Assembly (NCBI RefSeq): GCF_000788395.1
Contig: NZ_CP009888.1
Span: 372,001-436,000 of the forward strand
Source of the DNA: Pseudoalteromonas piratica
GTDB taxonomy: Bacteria; Pseudomonadota; Gammaproteobacteria; Enterobacterales; Alteromonadaceae
DNA: 64,000 bases
Direction: 5' to 3'
The position numbers were made by a program, and so were the translations under genes. The notes below the pieces were generated by a model that saw only the letters and a program-made list of their open reading frames with translations, was not told the DNA's origin and searched no databases. Shown in pieces: positions 9,894-16,728 of this stretch (its first letter is position 1; each line of letters starts with the position of its first letter).

Positions 9894-10463
9894 ATGCTTA
9901 AACAACTCGCTAGCTTAGCGATATTAGCGGCCTGCTTTAATGCTACTGCTGATTGGCAACTTCATAACAACAGCTCAAAAGTCAGCTTTGTTTCTATTAA
10001 AAAAGACACAATCGGCGAAGTGCATCATTTTAAAACATTGTCAGGTCAAATCGCTGATGATGGCAATTTTTCAGTAGAAATTGATTTAACCTCAGTTGAA
10101 ACTAATATTCCAATTCGTAATGAACGCATGCAAAGCATGTTATTCAATACCAAAGTATTTCCAACACTGAAACTCACAGCGAAAGTAAGCAAAGAGTTAG
10201 CGCAGCTTACTGATGGCAATAGTAATGTATTTTCTGTGCCTGCAACCTTATCGTTAAACGGCATTAAAAAAGAACTCGCTATAGATGTATTTGCGGCACG
10301 TACCAATAAAAACTCATTATTAGTAACAGCAATGTCACCTATTATTATCAACGCGAGTGATTTTAATTTAGATACTGGTGTTGCTGCATTACAAAAAGTA
10401 GCCGGCTTGCCAAATATTGCGCGCGCAGTGCCCGTCACTTTTGTACTTCATTTCACCCAATAG
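9894..10463 (+). CDS. YceI family periplasmic protein
   Basis: This 189-residue protein has a signal peptide (about residues 1-19, MLKQLASLAILAACFNATA) and a YceI-type lipocalin-like beta barrel. Typical features are the start DWQLHNNSSKVSFVSIKKD, the sensitive SVETNIPIRNERMQ strand pair and LSLNGIKKEL. YceI barrels bind polyisoprenoid or other amphiphilic ligands, and the physiological role is mostly unknown. It is followed after 29 bp by a DUF1285 gene on the same strand, and the two may be co-transcribed. The ligand cannot be named from sequence. Confidence 0.85.
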   Translation: MLKQLASLAILAACFNATADWQLHNNSSKVSFVSIKKDTIGEVHHFKTLSGQIADDGNFSVEIDLTSVETNIPIRNERMQSMLFNTKVFPTLKLTAKVSKELAQLTDGNSNVFSVPATLSLNGIKKELAIDVFAARTNKNSLLVTAMSPIIINASDFNLDTGVAALQKVAGLPNIARAVPVTFVLHFTQ

Positions 10464-10492
10464 CACTTATCAAACAGGGTTTTTGTTATTCT

Positions 10493-10984
10493 ATGGATTT
10501 ATCTGAATTAACAAAGCAAATAGAAACAATCGTTGCGCCATTTGAATCATGGCAACCAACTAGCTGTGGCGAAATCGATATAAAGATCAAAGCAAACGGC
10601 GATTGGTATTTTAACGGTTCAAAAATCGACCGTATTAATATGGTTAAATTATTTGCTCAGGTACTTACCAAAGAAAACAACCAATACTATTTAAAAACCC
10701 CCATTGAAAAAATGCGCATCTCCGTTGAAGATGCGCCTTTTTTAATTTCCCATTGGTATGAAAAAGAAGGCTATATTATTTGCAGTGATAATCTAGAGCG
10801 AAAGTATATTCTGGGTAGTAACCACTTACTGGAGCTGCATAATGATGTGCCATATTTACAACTGCACCATGGCGTTTTGGCAAAAGTGACTCGCAATGTA
10901 TTTTATCAATGGGCTGAAATCGCGAGTGAAAAAAATGGCCGCTTTGCAATATGCTCTGGCGACCAAGACTTCTTTATTGGTTAA
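10493..10984 (+). CDS. DUF1285 family protein
   Basis: This 163-residue protein belongs to DUF1285, a small conserved proteobacterial family of unknown function. It shows the family pattern: an early DIKIKANGDWYFNGSKIDR strand-turn with the G.W.Y.GS.I.R consensus, then YYLKTPIEKMRISVEDAPF and the C-terminal VLAKVTRNVFYQWAE. There is no signal peptide or membrane segment, so it is probably cytoplasmic. It ends 4 bp before the convergent hemN stop codon. No function is proposed. Confidence 0.8.
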   Translation: MDLSELTKQIETIVAPFESWQPTSCGEIDIKIKANGDWYFNGSKIDRINMVKLFAQVLTKENNQYYLKTPIEKMRISVEDAPFLISHWYEKEGYIICSDNLERKYILGSNHLLELHNDVPYLQLHHGVLAKVTRNVFYQWAEIASEKNGRFAICSGDQDFFIG

Positions 10985-10988
10985 TCTA

Positions 10989-12359
10989 TTAAATCACACG
11001 AGAAAAGCGTGTTAGTTTTGCTTGCTGTTTTAAATATGCATCAAAAGTCATGCATATATTACGAATAAACAAGCGCCCTTTGTTCTCAACAATAAGTGCT
11101 TCTTCATTTAATGAGACCATGCCATCTTCAGAAAAACACGTAAGTCCACCGAGCTCATCAGCAAAATAATCTGCAAAGTTAATTGCAAACTTATGCTCAA
11201 CATCAGCAAAATTTAGCTTAAAGTGGCAAATAATTTCTTTAATAACAAAGGCGCGAATTTTATCATCCTTGGTTAAAGTAAGCCCCTTAACAACTGGCAC
11301 ACCTGATGCTTCAACGGTTTGATAATAGTCTTTCAAATCTTTTGGATTTTGGAAGATACTATCACCTACTTGTGAAATAGAGGATGCTCCTAACCCTAAT
11401 AAGTCACAGTCGCCATGGGTTGTATAACCCTGGAAGTTACGGTGTAACTTACCTTTTTGCTGTGCAATCGCGAGCGAATCAGTGCTTTTAGCGAAATGAT
11501 CCATACCGATATTTACGTATCCAGCTTCCATCATTTGCGCCAAGGTGTTTTTAAACATCGATAGCTTTTGATCTGGACTTGGTAATTGCTCGTCTTTAAT
11601 TTTACGTTGTGCAGCAAAGCGATCCGGTAAATGAGCATAGTTAAATACCGATACACGATCAGGCGAGAGTGCAATTAATCGCGCCATGCTCTCTTTAAAG
11701 CTCTCAGGTGTTTGCAATGGAAGCCCATAAATCATATCCGCATTGACCGATGAAAAACCGAGGGCACGCGCTTCACTCACAAGGTTTGCAACGTTATCTG
11801 CACATTGTTCACGATTTACCGCTTTTTGCACGTCATCATTAAAGTCTTGAATGCCAAAAGATACTCGATTAAATCCAAGCGAGCGTAAGTGGCCAAGCAT
11901 ATCATCAGGTAAAGAACGAGGATCAATTTCAATGCTTGATTGCACTGAATCTGAAAAGTTGAAATGCGTTTGAACAATCGCCATTAAACGGCTCATTTGT
12001 TCCTTTGTTAAAAAGGTTGGAGTACCCCCACCTAAATGTAACTGCTCAATTTTATAATCTTTATAAAGCGCCGCTTGTGCCTTTGCTTCTTGCTCTAAAA
12101 AGTCTAAATAGACATCTGCTTTATGTTGGTGGCGAGTAATTATTTTATTACAGCCGCAGTAATAGCAAAGCTGGTGACAAAACGGTACATGAATATACAG
12201 CGACAAGCGCGTATTATCGCTTTTGGCAATCGCCTGTGTTACCGAATCAACAGAAAAGCCAGACTCAAACGACAACGCCGTTGGATAGGAAGTATAACGA
12301 GGACCTGACACATTGTATTTTTTTATAAGGGAATTATCCCATTCGACGAAATTTTGCAC
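10989..12359 (-). CDS. hemN: Oxygen-independent coproporphyrinogen III dehydrogenase
   Basis: This 456-residue radical-SAM enzyme converts coproporphyrinogen III to protoporphyrinogen IX without oxygen in haem synthesis. The 4Fe-4S/SAM motif CxxxCxxCxC is at residues 61-70 (CHQLCYYCGC). GGGTPTFL (SAM binding) and the HemN C-terminal domain follow. Length and the N-terminal KYNVSGPRYTSYPTAL match true HemN rather than the shorter HemW. An FNR-like half-palindrome (12419-12432) about 60 bp upstream suggests anaerobic induction. hemN next to yihI is also the E. coli order. Confidence 0.95.
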   Translation of the reverse strand: MQNFVEWDNSLIKKYNVSGPRYTSYPTALSFESGFSVDSVTQAIAKSDNTRLSLYIHVPFCHQLCYYCGCNKIITRHQHKADVYLDFLEQEAKAQAALYKDYKIEQLHLGGGTPTFLTKEQMSRLMAIVQTHFNFSDSVQSSIEIDPRSLPDDMLGHLRSLGFNRVSFGIQDFNDDVQKAVNREQCADNVANLVSEARALGFSSVNADMIYGLPLQTPESFKESMARLIALSPDRVSVFNYAHLPDRFAAQRKIKDEQLPSPDQKLSMFKNTLAQMMEAGYVNIGMDHFAKSTDSLAIAQQKGKLHRNFQGYTTHGDCDLLGLGASSISQVGDSIFQNPKDLKDYYQTVEASGVPVVKGLTLTKDDKIRAFVIKEIICHFKLNFADVEHKFAINFADYFADELGGLTCFSEDGMVSLNEEALIVENKGRLFIRNICMTFDAYLKQQAKLTRFSRVI

Positions 12360-12418
12360 GACTTAGACCTAACACGATTAAGGTTTAGCAAGTGTACAAA
12401 AGTAAGTAAAATCAGGTT

Positions 12419-12432
12419 TTGATCCAAAACAA
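12419..12432. promoter_or_regulatory. Putative FNR/EtrA box upstream of hemN
   Basis: Read on the minus strand the site is TTGTTTTGGATCAA, which matches TTGAT-N4-ATCAA with one mismatch. It is centred about 66 bp upstream of the hemN start codon, a plausible place for an activator. Confidence 0.45.
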
Positions 12433-12458
12433 TAAAGCCAGCGAGTGCTGGCTTTATT
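12431..12458 (-). terminator. Terminator after the yihI-DUF2489 pair
   Basis: The stem AATAAAGCCAGC / GCTGGCTTTATT with loop GAGT lies 20 bp past the DUF2489 stop codon at 12479. The T run after it is weak. Confidence 0.7.
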
Positions 12459-12478
12459 AGATTTAAAAAACGGGACCG

Positions 12479-12982
12479 TTACCCAGCAAAAACATGTTTT
12501 GTTTTTGGATCTGCGGGGAAGTAAGCTTCCAGTTTTGCAGCTTCAGCAAGAATGCCCTCTTCGAGCTCTTGTTCAGTGCGCCAACGCTTACTATCCATTT
12601 TAAAGATTTCTTTCTTGCTGTATTTTTTGCGGGCATCATGAGTAGGCATTTCTTTTACCACATCATACATTTTAAATACATGCTCATATTCAGTTTCAAG
12701 ATCAACCGTTTCTGAGAATTGATATTGCGACATCAATACCCAAATGCGTAGACACCCTTCTGAATATTCACACTGTTTTTCTTTCATCGCACGCGCAATT
12801 AAATTAATGCTATCAGCAATTTTTGCGTTACGTTCAAGTGCCTTAGCTTTTAACTTTTCTAATTGAGCTTGCTGCTTTTCTTTTTGTACTTTCAATTGAA
12901 ATAACAACTTACCAGCGTAAAAAGCAAGGCCAGCTACAATCGCCACAGCAAGGATAATGGCAATCACCCATAGCGGTTCCAC
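12479..12982 (-). CDS. DUF2489 family membrane-anchored protein
   Basis: This 167-residue protein has one N-terminal membrane segment (about residues 5-25, VIAIILAVAIVAGLAFYAGK), then a charged coiled-coil stretch (about 30-60) and a soluble helical domain. It matches DUF2489, a gammaproteobacterial family of unknown function usually found beside yihI. It starts with GTG, and the stop codon of yihI overlaps this start by one base (TAGTG), so translation is probably coupled. The pairing suggests a role near Der GTPase or ribosome assembly, but that is inference only. Confidence 0.8.
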   Translation of the reverse strand: MEPLWVIAIILAVAIVAGLAFYAGKLLFQLKVQKEKQQAQLEKLKAKALERNAKIADSINLIARAMKEKQCEYSEGCLRIWVLMSQYQFSETVDLETEYEHVFKMYDVVKEMPTHDARKKYSKKEIFKMDSKRWRTEQELEEGILAEAAKLEAYFPADPKTKHVFAG

Positions 12983-13563
12983 TATTTTAAATCCTCCTCA
13001 TCATCGTCGTTAAGCCATTCATCAGCAAGGTCGTTTGACATGAATTGATCTAACATATCTTCATCATCAAACTCATCTTCGTCTTCAATACCCAGTAAAT
13101 CACACAAGGCTTGGTGACGCGCTACTTTAGCGTTTAAGTATTTTGCATCTTTACCAACAAGTACTTCACCTGCATTCTGACGCTCAAGCAATGACATCAG
13201 TTTTTGATCATTTTCAATTTGCTCAAGTTCTTGCTCTGGCGACAATTCAGGTTCATTTACTTTACGTAACTCTACTTGAGGCTTTAAATGACGCTTAAAT
13301 TCAGGCTGTTGCTCAGTACTCGCAACTTCAGGTACTAGGCTTATAGGCTTTTTACTGCCTAAGCGCGTGTCTTTGCGTTGCTTACCTGAGCTTTGCTGCT
13401 CGTTGAGCGCATCTTGTGCATTGCGCGTACCCGCTTTATTACCAGTACGCTTTTTAACACGCTGCTCTTTTAACGCGCGTAATTCGGCAAGTTTCTCTTT
13501 GCTCAAACGGAAGCTACCATTACCGCCTGTGCCGATTTTGCGTGACTTTTTCTTTCTGGTCAT
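12982..13563 (-). CDS. yihI: Der GTPase-activating protein YihI
   Basis: This 193-residue protein is YihI, which stimulates the GTPase of Der (EngA) and so modulates 50S subunit assembly. The N-terminal third is very basic (MTRKKKSRKIGTGGNGSFRL), and the acidic C-terminus (EDEDEFDDEDMLDQF, ending NDDDEEDLK) is typical. The core LLERQNAGEVLVGKDAKYLN with the HQALCDLLGI helix matches the family. It sits between hemN and engB as in E. coli, separated from engB here by a methyltransferase, an sRNA locus and cytochrome c4. Confidence 0.88.
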   Translation of the reverse strand: MTRKKKSRKIGTGGNGSFRLSKEKLAELRALKEQRVKKRTGNKAGTRNAQDALNEQQSSGKQRKDTRLGSKKPISLVPEVASTEQQPEFKRHLKPQVELRKVNEPELSPEQELEQIENDQKLMSLLERQNAGEVLVGKDAKYLNAKVARHQALCDLLGIEDEDEFDDEDMLDQFMSNDLADEWLNDDDEEDLK

Positions 13564-13599
13564 AATTAAATCTAAAATTTTTACAAAACTAAGCGTATT

Positions 13600-14247
13600 T
13601 TACACTATTGCTGACTTTTTAAATAGCATCACGTCATCCCCATGAAATGTCAGTGATAAGCCATTCTGCTTTGCTAAATAACGAAAGGTTTCTGGCGAGA
13701 AAAAGTTAATATGGGTAATATCATTTTTGTAATGCCAATTTTTAAATCTTTCTTGGTTAATAACAAGCTTTGTCATCACCACCAATACGCCGCTAGGTTT
13801 AAGTAAGCTCACTAATTGCGCCCAAATTTCATCAGGTTTTGCCAAATGCTCTATCACTTCTGTACACGTGACAAAGTCATATTGCTTACTCAACACTTCC
13901 TTATTAGGGTAATAAAAAATATCGTATAGCGCTGTTGAGTGACCCTTTTCATCCAACATTTTGGCAAGTGCAGGCCCTGGTCCACAACCGAAATCTAAAC
14001 CATCACTCGGCTTTTCTAATACTGCTAATAATGGATTAAGTGCTCTACTTAAAAACTGTTGATAGCCAATATCATTTACATCATTTTGGTGACTATCATA
14101 GATTTTCTTTTCTTCGGTTAAAGAGATCATCTGACTACGAGCAACGAATACAAGTCGGCAATGGTTACATTGAAAGTAAGCACGTCGTTTATCTTGACTA
14201 AAGAGCGAAACATCAGGGTGATGGCATAAAGGGCAAGGTTCTAGCAT
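13600..14247 (-). CDS. Class I SAM-dependent methyltransferase with zinc-ribbon N-terminus
   Basis: This 215-residue protein starts with two CxxC pairs (CPLCHHP and CNHC within residues 5-30), which look like a zinc ribbon. A Rossmann methyltransferase of the Methyltransf_23 type follows: motif I DFGCGPGPALAKML near residue 82, CTEVIEHL near 125, and the LLKPSGVLVVMTKLV strand. The substrate is unknown. The gene ends 36 bp before yihI and is read in the same direction, with the CsrC-like RNA just upstream, also on the minus strand and ending in a terminator. I cannot assign a pathway. Confidence 0.8.
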   Translation of the reverse strand: MLEPCPLCHHPDVSLFSQDKRRAYFQCNHCRLVFVARSQMISLTEEKKIYDSHQNDVNDIGYQQFLSRALNPLLAVLEKPSDGLDFGCGPGPALAKMLDEKGHSTALYDIFYYPNKEVLSKQYDFVTCTEVIEHLAKPDEIWAQLVSLLKPSGVLVVMTKLVINQERFKNWHYKNDITHINFFSPETFRYLAKQNGLSLTFHGDDVMLFKKSAIV

Positions 14248-14299
14248 GAGTACGGTCTAAAATTGATTTAGCGTATGGTAGCAATTTTTTCAAAGCAAA

Positions 14300-14572
14300 T
14301 AAAAAGGCGACAGAAAATCTCTGTCGCCTACTAATCTGAGTGTCTATGACACTTCTCCCTTCGACTGTCTTAACCAACAAGTCTAATTTTATTATTATTT
14401 TACTATCCGTATTTTTATTATTATCTTCCGTGCTTTTTTTATTTTCGGTCTTCCTAACGCTTTCTTAGCATTCCATTATGTAACCAGTGGTTACTTTCCC
14501 CTACGCACATAATTGTCGCTGCACTTCCGTATTTTACTGCTTTCCATATTATTTTTTTGTCCCTTGCGACAG
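14300..14572 (-). ncRNA. CsrB/CsrC-type sRNA (CsrA-sequestering RNA), candidate
   Basis: No coding frame fits this stretch, but the minus strand carries nine GGA motifs in about 250 nt (GGGA, CGGA, AGGA, TGGA), the signature of RNAs that titrate CsrA/RsmA. Several lie in small stem-loops, for example a GGGA in the loop of the GACA / TGTC stem near 14347-14370. A strong terminator closes the 3' end. The 5' end is set by a possible TTGTAA-N16-TAAATT promoter (-10 at 14579-14584), and a UvrY/GacA-like palindrome lies about 180 bp upstream. E. coli csrC is likewise between engB (yihA) and yihI and points the same way as yihI. Ends are estimates. Confidence 0.75.
14301..14328 (-). terminator. Terminator of the CsrC-like sRNA
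   Basis: The stem GGCGACAG / CTGTCGCC with a 7-nt loop is followed on the minus strand by TTTTTATTTGC. No protein gene upstream could need it, since cytochrome c4 has its own terminator at 14771-14797, so it marks a separate transcript. Confidence 0.85.
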
Positions 14573-14742
14573 GTGAATAATTTACTTGTTAATAAATTTG
14601 TTACAACTAATTTAACGAAAATAAATAAAAAAAGTTTTCTTTGAAAATACTGTTAACAATAAAAAACATATACTTAAGTATAATATAGAAACAAAATAGC
14701 GAATTAACTTACAGTTAACATAAGCCACTTTCTCACACCAAA

Positions 14743-14760
14743 TGTGAGATATATCCCACA
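14743..14760. promoter_or_regulatory. UvrY/GacA-like upstream activating palindrome
   Basis: Read on the minus strand, TGTGGGATATATCTCACA fits the TGTRRG-N6-CTYACA shape of GacA/UvrY boxes, with one mismatch between arms. It is centred about 180 bp upstream of the proposed sRNA start, close to the distance known for E. coli csrB. Confidence 0.6.
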
Positions 14761-14770
14761 ACTCAAGATA

Positions 14771-14797
14771 TAAAAAAAGCAGCCTAAGCTGCTTTTT
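14771..14797 (-). terminator. Terminator of the cytochrome c4 gene
   Basis: The stem AAAGCAGC / GCTGCTTT with loop CTAA has a T run after it on the minus strand and begins 27 bp past the cytochrome c4 stop codon. Confidence 0.8.
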
Positions 14798-14821
14798 CAA
14801 CACATTTTTAAATTAATGTGA

Positions 14822-15454
14822 TTAGTGAAGACCTGATACATACTTAGAAAGTAACTCAATGTCTTTATCTGTTAACTTTTTAGCAAGATCACGCATCATG
14901 CCATTAAGATCATTATTGCGCTCACCAGAGCGGAATTTTTCAAGCTGCGCTTTCACATAATCAGCATTCTGGAAAGATACTTTAGGGAAACCCGCTAATG
15001 ACGTACCGTTACCGCGAGGACCGTGACATGCTGCACATGCCGGAATTCCACGCTCAGCATCACCTGCCTTGTAAAGTTTACCGCCTTCAGCAACTACGTC
15101 TTCTGGTGTTGTGCCTGCTTCCATATTTAAGCTTGCAAAATAAGCTGAGATATCACGCATATCTTGCTCAGATAAAGGCATCGCCATGCCACTCATAACC
15201 GGATCCATACGACCCTCAGCACCACCTGAAGTCATGCCTAATTTAAATTCTTTTAATTGCTTGAATAAGTATTGAGCGTGCTGACCTGCAAGTTTAGGGT
15301 GATTAGGAAGTGGTTTGTTTCCATCTACACCGTGACAAGCAACACATGTCGCAGCTTTCGTTTTTCCAGCTTCTATATCGCCTTCAAAAGCAGCAGCTTG
15401 ATTAACGCTGAACGCACCAGCAACCATCATTAAAGATAAAGCTATTTTTTTCAT
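14822..15454 (-). CDS. Cytochrome c4 (di-haem, periplasmic)
   Basis: This 210-residue protein is a di-haem cytochrome c4 that carries electrons in the periplasm, mostly to terminal oxidases. The signal peptide covers about residues 1-22 (MKKIALSLMMVAGAFSVNQA). Two CxxCH haem sites, CVACH at 37-41 and CAACH at 140-144, sit in two similar halves, each with the GQHAQYL / FQNADYV type sequence and a downstream Met ligand region. A cytochrome c4 upstream of engB is common in Pseudomonas and Alteromonadales. An FNR-like site lies about 170 bp upstream. Confidence 0.93.
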   Translation of the reverse strand: MKKIALSLMMVAGAFSVNQAAAFEGDIEAGKTKAATCVACHGVDGNKPLPNHPKLAGQHAQYLFKQLKEFKLGMTSGGAEGRMDPVMSGMAMPLSEQDMRDISAYFASLNMEAGTTPEDVVAEGGKLYKAGDAERGIPACAACHGPRGNGTSLAGFPKVSFQNADYVKAQLEKFRSGERNNDLNGMMRDLAKKLTDKDIELLSKYVSGLH

Positions 15455-15620
15455 GCTATTTCTCTGTTTCGACCCTATTAAAACCTGACAAGCAGGAATG
15501 AATACCAGCTAAAGTAGCCATATTCTACACGATTAAATTTTATCTGGCACGTCTTATGCCTTTATAAAACATATAAAATATAGGGGTTTTTATTAAAAAA
15601 CTCCCGAAAGGCGCTTTTCT

Positions 15621-15634
15621 TTGATCTTTCTCAA
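15621..15634. promoter_or_regulatory. Putative FNR/EtrA box between cytochrome c4 and engB
   Basis: TTGATCTTTCTCAA matches TTGAT-N4-ATCAA with one mismatch. It lies about 170 bp from the cytochrome c4 start and could serve that divergent gene; engB is less likely. Confidence 0.4.
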
Positions 15635-15666
15635 GGTTAAATATGCCCATTAAAAAAGACAAAGCA

Positions 15667-15694
15667 TTACTTATTTAGCTCTTGTTAGTATAAA
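15667..15694 (+). promoter_or_regulatory. Putative sigma70 promoter of engB
   Basis: TTACTT at 15667-15672 and TATAAA at 15689-15694 are spaced by 16 bp. The transcript would start near 15701 and have a leader of about 95 nt that folds into a stem (TTAAAGGC at 15721 with GCCTTTAA at 15761, inner stem AATCCC / GGGATT). Confidence 0.4.
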
Positions 15695-15795
15695 ATAAGC
15701 GCCCAGAAAGAAAAGATTTGTTAAAGGCAATCTAGCAAAAAATCCCCTCGATTGGGATTAGCCTTTAATCTTAACAGCGTTTTAAGGAGCTAACC

Positions 15796-16446
15796 TTGCT
15801 AAAGTCACGGGTTCAATATTCAAAAGCGAGCTTTATTACAAGTGCACCAGATATCACTAAACTGCCTGCTGATACGGGTGTTGAAGTGGCATTTGCAGGC
15901 CGTTCTAATGCAGGTAAATCAAGCGCCTTAAACGCGTTAACCGATCAAAAATTAGCACGTACCAGTAAAACACCTGGTCGTACTCAATTGATTAATACAT
16001 TCTCACTAGGTGAGAATATGCGTTTAATCGATCTTCCAGGTTACGGCTTTGCTAAAGTGCCACTAGAAATGAAAAAGAAGTGGCAGAAATCTCTTGGCGA
16101 GTACCTGCAAAAACGCGAAAGCCTGAAAGGTATTGTGGTTTTAATGGATATCCGTCATCCATTAAAAGAGTTAGATATGGACCTTATCAATTGGGCCGTA
16201 GACAGCGATTTAGAAATTCTTGCTCTGCTAACTAAAGCGGACAAACTAAAGCAAGGAAAACGCAAAAGTGAAGTACTCAAAGTTCGTCGTGAGCTAAAAG
16301 AGTTAAGTGACAAAATAACGGTTCATGCATTCTCATCTCTTAAAGGCATTGGTTTACCAGAACTCGCAAAAACTCTGGATGTTTGGTACTTAGGTGAAGT
16401 TGAAGCTGTAGCGCCTGAACAAGAAGATGACGAAACCACGTCATAA
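15796..16446 (+). CDS. engB: Ribosome biogenesis GTPase YsxC/EngB
   Basis: This 216-residue essential GTPase takes part in late 50S subunit assembly. G1 is GRSNAGKSS at about residues 35-43, G3 is DLPGYGFAK near 78, and G4 TKAD near 148. The frame has no suitable ATG at its start: it begins with TTG at 15796, chosen because AAGGAG at 15784-15789 is six bases upstream and the N-terminus ([20 protein letters not shown]) aligns with the family. The gene points away from cytochrome c4 and towards polA, as in E. coli, where spf RNA lies between polA and engB. Confidence 0.95.
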   Translation: MLKSRVQYSKASFITSAPDITKLPADTGVEVAFAGRSNAGKSSALNALTDQKLARTSKTPGRTQLINTFSLGENMRLIDLPGYGFAKVPLEMKKKWQKSLGEYLQKRESLKGIVVLMDIRHPLKELDMDLINWAVDSDLEILALLTKADKLKQGKRKSEVLKVRRELKELSDKITVHAFSSLKGIGLPELAKTLDVWYLGEVEAVAPEQEDDETTS

Positions 16447-16457
16447 AAGAAGGTTAG

Positions 16458-16560
16458 AAAAAACCGGTTGGCATAAACCAACCGGGTATAGCAATCTGGG
16501 GAGAAGCTATTAAAACGCTGTACCCCGTAAGAGATACATCATCAACAGGATGTCCTTATA
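16458..16560 (-). ncRNA. Candidate sRNA in the Spot 42 (spf) position
   Basis: Between the polA terminator and engB, the minus strand carries a strong terminator (CCGGTTGG / CCAACCGG then TTTTTT, 16458-16485). polA already ends in its own terminator at 16671-16703, so a separate short transcript is likely. Upstream lie a GTCCT-ATA-AGGAC hairpin (16552-16564) and a GGGG / CCCC stem. The GGGGTACAG segment (complement of 16518-16526) resembles the first bases of E. coli Spot 42. Position matches spf, but overall similarity is weak and the 5' end is a guess. Confidence 0.42.
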
Positions 16561-16670
16561 GGACGGCGCGCACTTTAGCAAAGCAGATTCGCAAAATAAA
16601 GCTATATCGCGCCAAAATGCAAAGAAATGTAACGAACTGCATTAAAATCAAGCAAACCTAAATTTAATAT

Positions 16671-16703
16671 AAAAAAATAGCCAACAAAGATTGTTGGCTA
16701 TTT
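16671..16703 (-). terminator. Terminator of polA
   Basis: The stem AAATAGCCAACAA / TTGTTGGCTATTT with a 3-nt loop is followed by a T run on the minus strand, 26 bp past the polA stop codon. Confidence 0.85.
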
Positions 16704-16728
16704 AAATATCATATTAAAACGTTAAAGT

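Noticed and set aside
10046..10438. 130-codon minus-strand frame inside the YceI gene
   Set aside because: It is the reverse shadow of a well-supported coding frame with no family pattern of its own.
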